In this document: in pieces, positions 34,226-50,133 of the stretch
Numbering within the stretch: position 1 is the stretch's first letter
Layout: the number at the start of each line of letters is the position of its first letter
Source of the DNA: VAZQ01 sp963725065
Lineage (GTDB): Bacteria > Pseudomonadota > Alphaproteobacteria > Rhizobiales > Xanthobacteraceae
Length of the DNA stretch: 64,000 bases
Direction: 5' to 3'
NCBI GenBank assembly: GCA_963725065.1
Contig: CAVRXD010000023.1
Location: 116,525 to 180,524, forward strand
Notes under the pieces: model-generated
What the model was told of the DNA's origin: nothing
The model's input: only the letters and a program-made list of their open reading frames with translations
The model's database searches: none
Program-made: the position numbers and the translations under genes

Positions 34226-36312
34226 CGGCCTCCCGCCACCTTGATCACCAGATTTCCATAGGCATCGACCGCCAGCCGGTCGCCGGGCAGCAGCACCGTC
34301 GTCGAGGCATGTTCCTCGATCAGCGCCGGCCCGTTGATGCGGTTGCCGGCCGCCAGCGCGGCGCGCGCATAGGTCGGCGTCGACTGGTATTTGCCCTGAA
34401 GATAGACCGAGCGCTTGCCGGTGGACGCGGTCTTGTCGGGCGCGCTTCTGCCCCGCCGGATCTTTTCCTGCGGTGGCTTGCGCATGACGCCGGTGACGGT
34501 GCTGCGCAGGCTCACGATCTCGGCGCGCTCGTCCGGCGCCGAGGTGCCGTAACGCAGCTCGTGCATGGCGTCGAAGGCGCGCTTGATCGCAACGCGGTCC
34601 GCCCGTTCAAACACCTTGAGCGGCAGGTCCACGGTGACCGCATGCTCCTGGCCCACATAGCGCATGTCGACCGCCCGTTTCAGCGTGATCTTCTGCGGCT
34701 CGACCGAGCTGCTGGCGATCGCGGCACGGCCCTGGTTCTCGAGGTCGCGGTAGATGCGTTCGATCCGGTCGAACGGCGCGTCTTCGAGGCTCGTGAACCA
34801 GGTGCGCACGAAATCGTACCGCAGATCCGAGAACAGCATGCCGAAGGCCGAGAATACTCCGGGCGCGGTCGGGATGATCACGGTCGTGATCCCGATCTCG
34901 CGCGCGACCTCCACCGCGTGCAGCGGTCCGGCGCCGCCATAGGCGACCAGCGCAAAGTCCCCGGCATCGAGGCCGCGCTCGGTGGTGACGCCCTTCACGG
35001 CATAGGACATCGCGGTCGCGGCGATCCGCAGGATTCCGTCGGCCGCCGCGGTCGCGTCCATGCCGAGCGGCTTCGCCACGCGTTCGAGCAGCGCGCGCCT
35101 GGCGGCCTCGACGTCGAGCCGCATTTCGCCGCCGAGGAACCGGTCGGCACCGAGGCGTCCGAGCACGAGGTTCGCATCCGTCACCGTCGGCTCGCGGCCG
35201 CCGAGGCCATAGCAGGCCGGGCCCGGCGCGGCGCCGGCGCTTTGCGGTCCGACCCGAAGGCCGCCCTCCTCCACCCGCGCAATCGACCCGCCGCCGGTGC
35301 CGACCTCGAAAATGTCCATCATCGCGATCTGCACCGGCAAGGCCCGATCGTAGCCGCCGATCAACGCAGCACCCGTGGTGAGCGCTTCGCCCTTGTGGAT
35401 GACACCGGCCTTCGCGGTGGTGCCGCCCATGTCGAAGGCGATCGCGTTCTCGAGGCCGAGCGCGTGACAGAGCGCCTGCGTGCCGATCACGCCGGCGGCG
35501 GGCCCCGATTCCAGCATGCGCACGCAGTGGCTCTTCGCCTGCTGCGCGTCGTAGAGGCCCCCGGTCGACTGCACGATCAGGAGCGAGCCGGCAAAGCCTT
35601 CGCTGCGAATGTGGTCCTCGATCTCGCCGATATATCCGCGGACGATGGGCCCGACATAGGCGTTGGCCACCACCGTGGAGCAACGCTCGAACTCGCGATA
35701 TTCCTCGGACAGTTCATGCGAGGCGGAGACGAACATGTTCGGATGGTTCTTCTCCAGGATCGCCTTCGCGCGTGCTTCGTGGTCGTGCCGAGCATAGCAG
35801 TTGAGGAAAAGGATCGCAGTCGCCTCCACGCCAAGCCCGTCCAGCATGCGGCCGAAGCTCGCGATCTCTGCGTCGTCGAGCGCTGTCTCGATTTCGCCGT
35901 CGGACAGCACCCGCTCCTTGACCTCGAACCGCAGCGCCCGCTCGACCAACGGCTCGTGCTTGCGGAAGTACAGATTGTACGCATCCGGCCTGTTGATGCG
36001 CCCGATCTCGTAGATGTCGCGGAAACCCTCGGTAATAAGGAGCGCGGTCTTGGCGCCTTTGCGCTCCAGAATGGTATTGATGGCGATGGTCGAGCCATGG
36101 AGAAACAGGCCGGCGGATTGGTAGCCGCTGCCGGCCTTTTCGACCCCGGCATTGATGCCTTCGACCAGACGGTCCGGTGTCGACAGCGCCTTGCCGAATG
36201 TCAGCTTGCCGGTTCGCTCGTCGAAGACCGCGATGTCGGTGAAGGTGCCGCCGATATCGGCCGCAAGACGAAGGTTCGAGCCGTCGGCTCGGGAGCGAAT
36301 GCGCTGCTTCAT
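34222..36312 (-). CDS. hyuA: Hydantoinase A/oxoprolinase family protein (HyuA)
   Basis: The protein has 696 residues, starting with a short basic leader before LAADIGGTFTDIAVFDE. STIAINTILERKGAKTALLI, SEEYREFERCSTVVANAY, FDMGGTTAKAGVI and VAYGGAGPLHAVEVARE match HyuA order. Partner HyuB follows in the same operon with a 4-base overlap. It resembles the solitary HyuA at 21995 but is not a near-identical copy. Substrate candidates from the family are hydantoins, N-methylhydantoin and 5-oxoproline; related carboxylases need further subunits not present here. Confidence 0.9.
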   Translation of the reverse strand: MKQRIRSRADGSNLRLAADIGGTFTDIAVFDERTGKLTFGKALSTPDRLVEGINAGVEKAGSGYQSAGLFLHGSTIAINTILERKGAKTALLITEGFRDIYEIGRINRPDAYNLYFRKHEPLVERALRFEVKERVLSDGEIETALDDAEIASFGRMLDGLGVEATAILFLNCYARHDHEARAKAILEKNHPNMFVSASHELSEEYREFERCSTVVANAYVGPIVRGYIGEIEDHIRSEGFAGSLLIVQSTGGLYDAQQAKSHCVRMLESGPAAGVIGTQALCHALGLENAIAFDMGGTTAKAGVIHKGEALTTGAALIGGYDRALPVQIAMMDIFEVGTGGGSIARVEEGGLRVGPQSAGAAPGPACYGLGGREPTVTDANLVLGRLGADRFLGGEMRLDVEAARRALLERVAKPLGMDATAAADGILRIAATAMSYAVKGVTTERGLDAGDFALVAYGGAGPLHAVEVAREIGITTVIIPTAPGVFSAFGMLFSDLRYDFVRTWFTSLEDAPFDRIERIYRDLENQGRAAIASSSVEPQKITLKRAVDMRYVGQEHAVTVDLPLKVFERADRVAIKRAFDAMHELRYGTSAPDERAEIVSLRSTVTGVMRKPPQEKIRRGRSAPDKTASTGKRSVYLQGKYQSTPTYARAALAAGNRINGPALIEEHASTTVLLPGDRLAVDAYGNLVIKVAGGR

Positions 36313-37011
36313 GTTCGGTTTCGGAACGCTGACGGGGTGGGCGAGACGGGCTTGAATGGGTTCCCTCTCGCCGAGCGGAAAGGGACCAGATCTGTGCCCG
36401 GGAAACGGCGGCGGGAACCGTTCAGCATTAGCAAGCCGGGCCGCCGGTGGCGAGACGATGCTCGAAGCCTCATCCCGGCGAACGCCCGTCGCACGCGAGG
36501 AGGGGCCATCGAAACCAGCTCGGACGCGCCCGCCGCCAGAGGCCGCGGCTGGTCTCCGTCTGGCCGTTAACCATGTTCCTATGAGGGGCTCGGGCGCCGC
36601 AGCCCGGGGCTGTCCCCATCATCTTATTTTTGCATAAGCATTTGAAATATATACGTTTTCATTCGGAAGAAAATTTTACCGTCGAACGGAACCATCGAAA
36701 TCGTCGGGCGTTGACGGCGTTAGGTGGGGGTCCGACCCGGACTCAGTAAGGGGTTTTCAACTCATGACCGGATCTTCCCGGTCGCGCGTCTGTCAGCTCA
36801 TCCGTTTTTGGGTTCTCTCAGCGCGCGGGAGAGCGCTCCCTATTGGCGCCGGTTCCGTCCCTTGGCCGGACGCCGGCCCGCACATCCCGAGTTCCCAACA
36901 GCAACATCCCTGGCTTACGAGTCGAAGTCCGCGACGGCGTCATGGGGTGCCCATGACAACACCCCCGCGACCGTGACATTGTGCCGGTTCACCCGCTCCG
37001 GAGGAGACACC
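36313..37011. promoter_or_regulatory. Intergenic region with divergent promoters of hyuA and the poly-HAMP kinase
   Basis: This 699-base spacer lies between divergent hyuA (minus) and the giant kinase (plus). The section 36618-36690 is clearly AT-rich against the GC-rich background (TTATTTTTGCATAAGCATTT, then GAAATATATACGTTTTCATT) and is the most likely promoter for the kinase; I cannot choose a convincing -35/-10 pair. The kinase frame is open from 36724, but the extra 96 codons have no family similarity. GGAGGAG directly before ATG 37012 fixes the start there. The rest shows no clear feature. Confidence 0.45.
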
Positions 37012-43320
<6,309 letters not shown>

Positions 43321-43336
43321 CAGCGGAGACAAGAAA

Positions 43337-45262
43337 ATGGCTTCGGACGACAAGGTGAACATCCTGCTGGTCGACGATCAGCCAGCGAAGCTGCTGAGCT
43401 ACGAGACGATCCTTGCCGAGCTGGGCGAGAACCTCATCAAGGCCGCTTCGGCCCGGGAGGCGCTTGAACAACTTCTCAAGCAGGAGATCGCGGTTATTCT
43501 CGTCGACGTGTGCATGCCGGAGCTCGACGGCTTTCAACTGGCCGCGATGATCCGCGAACACCCGCGCTTTCAGCGCACCGCCATCATTTTCATTTCCGCC
43601 ATCCATCTGACCGACGTGGACCGCCTGCGCGCCTACGAGATGGGCGCGGTCGATTACGTTCCGGTGCCGGTCATTCCGGAGGTGCTGCGGGCCAAGGTCA
43701 GGATTTTCGCGGAGCTCTATCGCAAGACCAGACAGCTTGAGCAGCTAAATCAGGAGCTCGAGCGTCGCGTCGCCGAGCGAACCGCCGAACTGGAGGCCTC
43801 GACCGGGCGGCTGATGCAGAGCGAAGATCGCCGCAGCCTGGCGCTGGCCGCCGGTCAGATGGGCTCGTGGGAATGGGACCCGGTCAACGGCGACTTCGCC
43901 TGGGATGACGGGCAGTATCGGATTTTCGGCGTCGACCCCGCAACGTTCGACGTGACCGTCGACAATATCAAGGCGTTGATTTACCCCGAGGACTGGAAGC
44001 ATCTGCAGAGCGCGATCAAGCCGGCGTCGCAGAATACGCCGAGTTTCCAGACCGAGTTTCGCGTCTGTCGTCCCAATGGGGAGACGCGTTGGTGCATCGG
44101 GACCGCGGTGGCGAGTGCCGACGCGACCGACAACATCGTGCGCATCAGCGGCGTGACCGTCGACATCACCGACCGCAAGGAAGCCGAGGAGCGCCAGGCG
44201 CTGCTGGCGCGCGAGGTCGATCACCGCGCGAGAAACGCCCTGGCATTGGTGCAATCGATCGTACGACTGACGCGGTCGGACACCATCAAGTCCTATATCG
44301 CCGCCGTAGATGGGCGCATCGGGGCACTCTCGCGCGCGCACACGCTGCTCGCCCAGAGCCGCTGGCAGGGCGCCGACCTCGCGCGTCTGGTGGAGGAAGA
44401 GCTTGCGCCGTATCGCGCGGGCGATGACGGAAAGATCACCGCCAACGGTCCCGACGTGTCGCTCGAGCCGCGCACCGCCCAGACGCTCGCACTCGCGCTG
44501 CACGAACTCTCCACCAACGCGGCCAAATATGGCGCGCTGTCGGTCATGCATGGACGCGTCGGGGTGACCTGGGAACTGCAGCCGGACAGTCTCGTCGTGC
44601 GTTGGAGCGAGAGCGGCGGGCCGGCCACCGAGCCGCCGGCATCGCCCGGCTTCGGCATCAGGGTGATCAGCGCCAGCATCGAGCGCCAGCTGGAGGGCGA
44701 GACCGCTTTCCACTGGCGGCCGGAAGGGCTGCATTGCAGCCTGCGGGTGCCGCGCGGCGACAAAATCGAGCCGCTGGCGCCGCACGGCAATGCCAATCGC
44801 ACGGTCAGCGAAGATCGGAATGTCCTTCCGCTGCGGCTGGCGCCCGGCAACCGCATCCTTCTGGTCGAAGACGAAATTCTGGTCGCCATGATGATGAAAG
44901 ACATCCTGGCGGAGTTCGGATTCTCCATTGTCGGACCGTTCAGCCGGGTGGCCGAGGCCATGGTTGCGGCCGTGCACGAGGACTTCGATGCCGGCATCAT
45001 CGACGTCAATCTGGGAGGAGAATTCGTCTACCCGGTCGCCGACGTGCTGGTGGCGCGGGACATTCCATTCGTCTTCGTCACGGGCTATGGGGTCGAGAGC
45101 ATCGAAAGCCGGTTCGCAGACGTGCCGATCATCAAGAAGCCGGTCCAGCGCGCGGTGCTGCAGAAGATGTTCGTCCCCACGGAGGGTGAGCCCGCCAACT
45201 TCCAAAAGCGGCGGTATGGGGCGGGCCGCGTGAGTCGCGCGGCATCGGCCGGCCAGTCCTGA
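43337..45262 (+). CDS. Hybrid REC-PAS-HWE histidine kinase-REC protein
   Basis: The protein has 641 residues; GGAGA precedes the ATG. The N-terminal receiver has Asp57 (LVDVCMPELDG). A coiled coil (LEQLNQELERRVAERTAELE) links to a PAS domain (about 175-285: MGSWEWDPVNGDFAWDD, then a PAC-like end ISGVTVDITDRKEAEER). The kinase core has His296 in EVDHRARN, an N-box HELSTNAAKYGALS and the WxE motif VRWSESGG, which defines the HWE family. A second receiver (about 500-615) has Asp556 (IIDVNLGG). It lies 16 bases after the poly-HAMP kinase, so the two probably form one phosphorelay. No output domain is present, so the final partner lies elsewhere. Confidence 0.92.
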   Translation: MASDDKVNILLVDDQPAKLLSYETILAELGENLIKAASAREALEQLLKQEIAVILVDVCMPELDGFQLAAMIREHPRFQRTAIIFISAIHLTDVDRLRAYEMGAVDYVPVPVIPEVLRAKVRIFAELYRKTRQLEQLNQELERRVAERTAELEASTGRLMQSEDRRSLALAAGQMGSWEWDPVNGDFAWDDGQYRIFGVDPATFDVTVDNIKALIYPEDWKHLQSAIKPASQNTPSFQTEFRVCRPNGETRWCIGTAVASADATDNIVRISGVTVDITDRKEAEERQALLAREVDHRARNALALVQSIVRLTRSDTIKSYIAAVDGRIGALSRAHTLLAQSRWQGADLARLVEEELAPYRAGDDGKITANGPDVSLEPRTAQTLALALHELSTNAAKYGALSVMHGRVGVTWELQPDSLVVRWSESGGPATEPPASPGFGIRVISASIERQLEGETAFHWRPEGLHCSLRVPRGDKIEPLAPHGNANRTVSEDRNVLPLRLAPGNRILLVEDEILVAMMMKDILAEFGFSIVGPFSRVAEAMVAAVHEDFDAGIIDVNLGGEFVYPVADVLVARDIPFVFVTGYGVESIESRFADVPIIKKPVQRAVLQKMFVPTEGEPANFQKRRYGAGRVSRAASAGQS

Positions 45263-45515
45263 TGCGGAGCCGCCATCCCGGCCCCGCTTCATGTCCGAGA
45301 CCAGCCGACTGGCCGCCTGCATAGATTTTCAACTTTGATTGCTGCGGCTGCCCACGATGGCAGCGAGCGCCCGTCTGGGAACCGGAATTCCCCAGCAAAA
45401 CCAATCCTGACTGGTTTGGCACGGTCCTTGCTGCTTTGCAGCATGCCGGGCCAACGGTGGCCGTTCGCCCGGTGTTTTGCCATGCGCGTCGCGCAAGCAA
45501 CCAACAACGGGAACG

Positions 45516-47294
45516 ATGTCCGGCGATTTCAACCCCGAGCAGAAGCGTTACCTGGAAGGTTTCGTTGCGGGCCTGCAGATCGCGAAGGCCGCCCGCGCGA
45601 ATGACGGCGTCCCCTCCGCGCAAGGGACGGCCACTGCCGAACCGACCGGCCCCGACGCCCCACATCTGCGCGCCCAGGACCGCGTTCTCAAGGCCGGCGG
45701 CAAGCTTTCCGATCAGGAGAAGTTCAAGCGCGAACTGCATCCGTTCGACGGCTACGACCGGCTGAAGGCGCAAGCCGCGAACAACGAGTATCCCAAGCCG
45801 CCGGACAATTTCCGCTGGCGCTACTTCGGCCTGTTCTACGTGGCGCCGAACCAGAACTCCTATATGTGCCGGTTGCGGATGCCGAACGGCATCCTCACAC
45901 ACGGGCAGTTTGCCGGCATCGCCGACCTCGCCGAGCGCTATGGCGGCGGCTATTCCCATGTCACCACCCGCGCCAACCTGCAGGTGCGCGAGATCGAGGC
46001 CCATAACGCCGTCGCCATGGTCGAGGCGATCCAGGATCTTGGGCTGTGCTCGCGCGGCTCGGGCGCCGACAACATCCGCAATGTCACTGGCTCCCCGACG
46101 GCCGGCATCGATCCGCAGGAGTTGATCGACACCCGCCCGTTCGCGCGCGAATGGCACTTCCACATTCTCAACGAGCGCGCGCTCTTCGGTCTGCCGCGCA
46201 AGTTCAATGTCGGCTTCGACGGCGCCGGCCTCATCCCCGTGCTGGAGGACACCAACGACATCGGCTTCCAGGCGGTCGAGGTGAAGGACGGGTTCGGCAT
46301 CGCGCCCGGCATCTGGTTCCGGCTCATGATCGGCGGCATCACCGGCCATAAGGACTTCGCGCGCGAAACCGGCGTCGTGGTCAAGCCGACCGATGCCACC
46401 AAGGTGGCCGACGCCATCGTGCGGGTGTTCATCGATCACGGCGACCGCACCGACCGCAACAAGGCGCGTCTCAAATACGTTCTTGACCGCCTGGGCCTGG
46501 AGAAGGTCCTCGCGCTGACCGAGGAGAAGCTCGGCCGCAAGCTTGAGCGCGTCGCCAGCGCCGCGCTCGCGCCGCGTCCGCCATTCGATCGCGCCGCGCA
46601 TATCGGCGTGCATCCGCAGAAGCAACCCGACCGCAATTGGGTCGGCGTCGTGCTTCCGGTCGGCAAGATGACCGCTGCTCAGATGCGCGGGCTCGCCGAC
46701 GTGGCCCGGGAACTCGGTGACGGCGATATCCGGCTCACGGTTTGGCAGAACCTGATCATCTCCGGGGTGCCGTCGGAGCAGGTTGCGGCGGCGCAGACGA
46801 GGATCGAGGAACTCGGCTTTTCCACCAGCGCAACCTCCATTCGCGCCGGCCTCGTCGCGTGCACCGGCAATGCCGGGTGCAAGTTCGCGGCTTCCGATAC
46901 CAAGCGGCACGCCGAGGAGATCGCCCGCTGGTGCGAAAGCCGCGTGGCGCTCGACGGGCCGGTGAACATCCATCTCACCGGCTGCCATCACTCCTGCGCG
47001 CAGCACTATATCGGCGACATCGGCCTGCTCGCCTGCAAGGTGCAGACTTCTGAAGAGGGCGACGCCGTCGAGGGCTACCACATTCACGTCGGCGGCGGCT
47101 TCGGTCCGGACGCCGCAATCGCGCCGGAGATTTTCCACGACGTCAAGGCCGAGGACGCTCCGGCCCTCATCGAGCGCATGCTCAAGGCTTATCTTGCGCA
47201 CCGCGCCACGCCGCAGGAAAACTTTCTTGCTTTCACCAAGCGGCACGACATCGAGGCGCTGCGATCGCTGATCGAACGCGAGGTGGTCGCATGA
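45516..47294 (+). CDS. nirA: Siroheme [4Fe-4S] nitrite reductase, assimilatory (NirA-type)
   Basis: The protein has 592 residues from ATG 45516 (the ORF could start at 45477). Cysteines for the coupled siroheme/[4Fe-4S] centre are Cys449 and Cys455 (CTGNAGCKF) and Cys490 and Cys494 (GCHHSCAQH). The ferrodoxin-like halves are visible (YMCRLRMPNGILTHGQF, TTRANLQVREI, WQNLIISGV). NirA reduces nitrite to ammonium with six electrons; sulfite reductases are close relatives, but the C-terminal details and the following cysG fit nitrite assimilation. It overlaps the next gene, an NADPH-type reductase, by 4 bases (ATGA), so that protein is the likely electron donor. The 253 bases upstream show no clear site. 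Confidence 0.86.
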   Translation: MSGDFNPEQKRYLEGFVAGLQIAKAARANDGVPSAQGTATAEPTGPDAPHLRAQDRVLKAGGKLSDQEKFKRELHPFDGYDRLKAQAANNEYPKPPDNFRWRYFGLFYVAPNQNSYMCRLRMPNGILTHGQFAGIADLAERYGGGYSHVTTRANLQVREIEAHNAVAMVEAIQDLGLCSRGSGADNIRNVTGSPTAGIDPQELIDTRPFAREWHFHILNERALFGLPRKFNVGFDGAGLIPVLEDTNDIGFQAVEVKDGFGIAPGIWFRLMIGGITGHKDFARETGVVVKPTDATKVADAIVRVFIDHGDRTDRNKARLKYVLDRLGLEKVLALTEEKLGRKLERVASAALAPRPPFDRAAHIGVHPQKQPDRNWVGVVLPVGKMTAAQMRGLADVARELGDGDIRLTVWQNLIISGVPSEQVAAAQTRIEELGFSTSATSIRAGLVACTGNAGCKFAASDTKRHAEEIARWCESRVALDGPVNIHLTGCHHSCAQHYIGDIGLLACKVQTSEEGDAVEGYHIHVGGGFGPDAAIAPEIFHDVKAEDAPALIERMLKAYLAHRATPQENFLAFTKRHDIEALRSLIEREVVA

Positions 47295-48940
47295 GCCTGC
47301 CGCCGCGCCCGCCCTTCCCTTCCCTGATCCCGGAGAGCGCGCCGTTCACGGCCGAGCAACGCGTCTGGCTGGACGGCCTGTTCGCGGGGCTGCTCTCGCT
47401 CGAACACGGCGTCACGCCGCTGTCGCGCGAACAAGCGGAGGCGTTGCTGCCCGGCGGGCTCGACCTTTCGGCGCCATCGGCCGCGACCACCGAAGATGAT
47501 GACGATGCGCCGTGGCACGACCCGGCGATGCCGCTCGGCGAGCGGATGAAGCTTGCCGAAAGTCGGCCGCTGCGGCGGCGGATGATGGCGGCGATGGGAC
47601 AACAGGACTGCGGACAATGCGGATACAGCTGCCAGGACTATTCGGACGCCATCTTCTCGGAAAAAGAAAAGCGACTGAATCTCTGCATACCAGGCGGCAA
47701 GGAAACGAACCGCATGCTCAAGGCGCTCCATCAGGAGCTCGGCCAAACGCCGGCCGCCTCGAAGACCGCCGAGATCCCGCCCGAGACCCCACCGCCTGCC
47801 GATGCTACGGGTGCGCCGGCCACGGCGCCGGGCTGTTCACGCGAATATCCGGCGCAGGCGGTTTTCCTGGCGCGCACGCGGCTGAACAAGCCGGGTTCGG
47901 AGAAGGAAACCTGGCACGTTGAGCTCGACCTGTCTTCGACCGGCATCGACTATGCCGTGGGCGACGCCTTCGGCGTGTTCCCGACCAATCATCCCGCTCT
48001 CGTCGATGCCGTGATAGCGGCGCTCGGCGCCCCGGCTGATTTTCCGATCGGCGGCCGCAGCCTGCGCGACGTGCTGTTCGATGGCGTCTCGCTCGGCACG
48101 GCGCCAGACATGCTGTTCCAGCTGTTCTCCTACATTACGGGCGGCGAACGGAGGCAGAAGGCGAAAGCGCTCGCCGCCGGCGAGGATCCCGACGGCGACG
48201 CCGCGACCCTCGACGTGCTTGCGGCCATCGAGAAGTTTTCCGGCGTGCGTCCCGATCCGGAAGCCTTCATCGAAGCGCTCGATCCGCTGCAGCCCCGGCT
48301 CTATTCCATTGCCTCCTCCCCCACGATCGATCGCCAGCGCATCGCGCTGTGCGTCGACGCGGTCCGCTTTCCCGTCAATGGCCGCGCCCGCTTCGGCGTG
48401 GCCTCGACGTTTCTCGGCGATCGCGCGCGTCCCGGAGACCAGATCAGGGTCTATGTTCAGAAGGCGCAGCATTTCGGCCTCCCGGCCGATCCCTCCCTGC
48501 CCATCATCATGATCGGCCCCGGCACCGGCATCGCCCCGTTCCGCGCGTTTCTGTACGAGCGCATGGCGAGCAAGGCACCGGGCCGTAACTGGTTGTTCTT
48601 CGGTCATCAACGCAGCAATCATGACTTCTTCTACGAAGACGAGCTGACCGGCATGAAGGCGGCGGGCGCGCTCACCCGGCTTTCGCTCGCGTGGTCGCGC
48701 GACGGCAGCGAGAAGTTCTACGTCCAGGATCGCATGCGCGAGGTCGGCCGCGATCTCTGGGCTTGGCTCGCCGACGGCGCGCACGTCTATGTCTGCGGCG
48801 ATGCCAAGCGCATGGCCAGGGACGTCGAAGGCGCGCTGGTCGAGATCGTCTCCGCCCACGGCGCGCGCACGACCGACGAGGCGATCGCCTTCGTCGCCGG
48901 CCTGAAGAAATCCGGACGCTATCAGCAGGACGTGTATTGA
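47291..48940 (+). CDS. CysJ-like flavoprotein reductase with an N-terminal Fe-S domain in place of flavodoxin
   Basis: The protein has 549 residues. The N-terminal part has a short helical start (FTAEQRVWLDGLFAGLLSL) like the start of NirA, then a cysteine cluster Cys107, Cys110, Cys114 and Cys132 (CGQCGYSC...LNLC), probably a [4Fe-4S] site. The rest (about 185-549) is the CysJ FAD/NADPH module: RLYSIASSP, MIGPGTGIAPFRAFL, FFGHQRSNHDFFYEDEL, VYVCGDAKRMA and the C-terminal YQQDVY. It probably passes electrons from NADPH through FAD and the Fe-S cluster to NirA. It overlaps nirA by 4 bases and cysG by 1 base, so it is one operon. Confidence 0.88.
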   Translation: MSLPPRPPFPSLIPESAPFTAEQRVWLDGLFAGLLSLEHGVTPLSREQAEALLPGGLDLSAPSAATTEDDDDAPWHDPAMPLGERMKLAESRPLRRRMMAAMGQQDCGQCGYSCQDYSDAIFSEKEKRLNLCIPGGKETNRMLKALHQELGQTPAASKTAEIPPETPPPADATGAPATAPGCSREYPAQAVFLARTRLNKPGSEKETWHVELDLSSTGIDYAVGDAFGVFPTNHPALVDAVIAALGAPADFPIGGRSLRDVLFDGVSLGTAPDMLFQLFSYITGGERRQKAKALAAGEDPDGDAATLDVLAAIEKFSGVRPDPEAFIEALDPLQPRLYSIASSPTIDRQRIALCVDAVRFPVNGRARFGVASTFLGDRARPGDQIRVYVQKAQHFGLPADPSLPIIMIGPGTGIAPFRAFLYERMASKAPGRNWLFFGHQRSNHDFFYEDELTGMKAAGALTRLSLAWSRDGSEKFYVQDRMREVGRDLWAWLADGAHVYVCGDAKRMARDVEGALVEIVSAHGARTTDEAIAFVAGLKKSGRYQQDVY

Positions 48941-50133
48941 TGCCGCGCGTCGCGCGCGGTCTCCGTCGCTCGAAGCGTGCCCCGCGCATGGAGCCGCTCG
49001 CGCGGCTGCCGATCTTCCTGGCGCTCGACGGCAAACGGGCGGTGGTTGCCGGCGACGGCCCGGCCGTGGCCTGGAAAGCGGAGCTGCTGTCGGCGGCCGG
49101 CGCCGACGTTGTCGTTCTTGCCCAGTGTCCATGCGAGCAACTTCACGCTCTGGCCGCGCAACCGCCGCCGCGCGGCGCGATCGTGCTGCAACGTCGGGCA
49201 TGGCAAGCCGAAGACTTCTGCGGCGCTGCCGTCGCCGTCGCCGGCTTCGATGACGACCGCGAAGCGCAGCGCTTCGCCGAAGCCGCGCGCGCCGCCGGCG
49301 TTCCCGTCAATGTCATCGATAAGCCGGCCCATTGCGACTTCTCCTTCGGTGCCATCGTCAACCGTTCGCCGCTTGTCATCGGCATTTCCACTGACGGCGC
49401 GGCGCCAGTCTTTGCACAGGCGATCCGCGGCAAGCTCGAAGCCATGATCCCGCGCGGCTTCGCCGGCTGGGCCGAGGCGGCCCGGCGCTGGCGCAAGGCG
49501 CTCCATTCGTCCGGCCTGTCGTTTGCCGCACGGCGGCGGTTCTGGCAGGCGTTCGCGCGTTTCGCCCTTTCCCATCCCGATCGCGCGCCGGCGCAATCGG
49601 ATTTCGACTCCGTCCTGCGCCAGACCAGGACCGAGGCCATGCCAGCGGAGGCCGGCAGCGTCACGTTCGTCGGCGCGGGCCCGGGTGACCCCGAGTTGCT
49701 TACGCTGCGCGCGGTGCGCGCCTTGCAGTCTGCCGACGTCATCCTGATCGACGATCTCGTCGCACCTGATATCCTCGACTTCGCTCGCCGCGAGGCGCGG
49801 AAGATGCTGGTCGGCAACCCTGGCCAAAGCGCGCCCGGCCACGCGGACGATGTCAACGCGACGATGGTCGCGCTCGCCAAGTCCGGCAAGCGCGTGGTGT
49901 GGCTCAAGCACGGCGACGCAGCGATGTTCGGCCGCCCGGGAGGCGAGATCGCGGCCTGCCGCGCTGCCGGTGTCGCAGTCGAGGTCGTCCCCGGGGTCGC
50001 GGCCGCTCCGAGCGCGGAAGCTTCAATTCTCCTGGAACGCTTCCTCGCGCTTGCTGCGAATCGCCGGCAGCGCGACCAGGACGCAAAGCGCCAGCGCGGC
50101 GATCAAGAGGCCGAGGCTGATCGGCCGCTCTAG
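48940..50133 (+). CDS. cysG: Siroheme synthase CysG, 3'-truncated
   Basis: It starts at ATG 48940 (TGATG overlap with the reductase gene). The N-domain is the precorrin-2 dehydrogenase/ferrochelatase part (LPIFLALDGKRAVVAGDG, PVNVIDKPAHCDFSFGAIV). The C-domain is SAM-dependent uroporphyrinogen III methyltransferase (VTFVGAGPGDPELLTLRAVR, LIDDLVAPDIL, WLKHGDAAMFGRPGGE, VVPGVAAAPSAEA). Similarity ends at about 50017. The remaining 38 codons read antisense into tctA and are unlike CysG, so roughly the last 100 residues, including the THR/ARR region, are missing. The methyltransferase is probably inactive unless this is an assembly junction. The role would be siroheme supply for NirA. Confidence 0.82.
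   Translation: MPRVARGLRRSKRAPRMEPLARLPIFLALDGKRAVVAGDGPAVAWKAELLSAAGADVVVLAQCPCEQLHALAAQPPPRGAIVLQRRAWQAEDFCGAAVAVAGFDDDREAQRFAEAARAAGVPVNVIDKPAHCDFSFGAIVNRSPLVIGISTDGAAPVFAQAIRGKLEAMIPRGFAGWAEAARRWRKALHSSGLSFAARRRFWQAFARFALSHPDRAPAQSDFDSVLRQTRTEAMPAEAGSVTFVGAGPGDPELLTLRAVRALQSADVILIDDLVAPDILDFARREARKMLVGNPGQSAPGHADDVNATMVALAKSGKRVVWLKHGDAAMFGRPGGEIAACRAAGVAVEVVPGVAAAPSAEASILLERFLALAANRRQRDQDAKRQRGDQEAEADRPL

Noticed and set aside
34210..36570. Plus-strand open frame of 786 codons opposite hyuA
   Set aside because: HyuA family sequence on the minus strand is complete; the antisense frame has no recognisable domain.
36724..37011. Upstream in-frame extension of the poly-HAMP kinase
   Set aside because: It has no domain or membrane segment, and GGAGGAG lies directly before ATG 37012.
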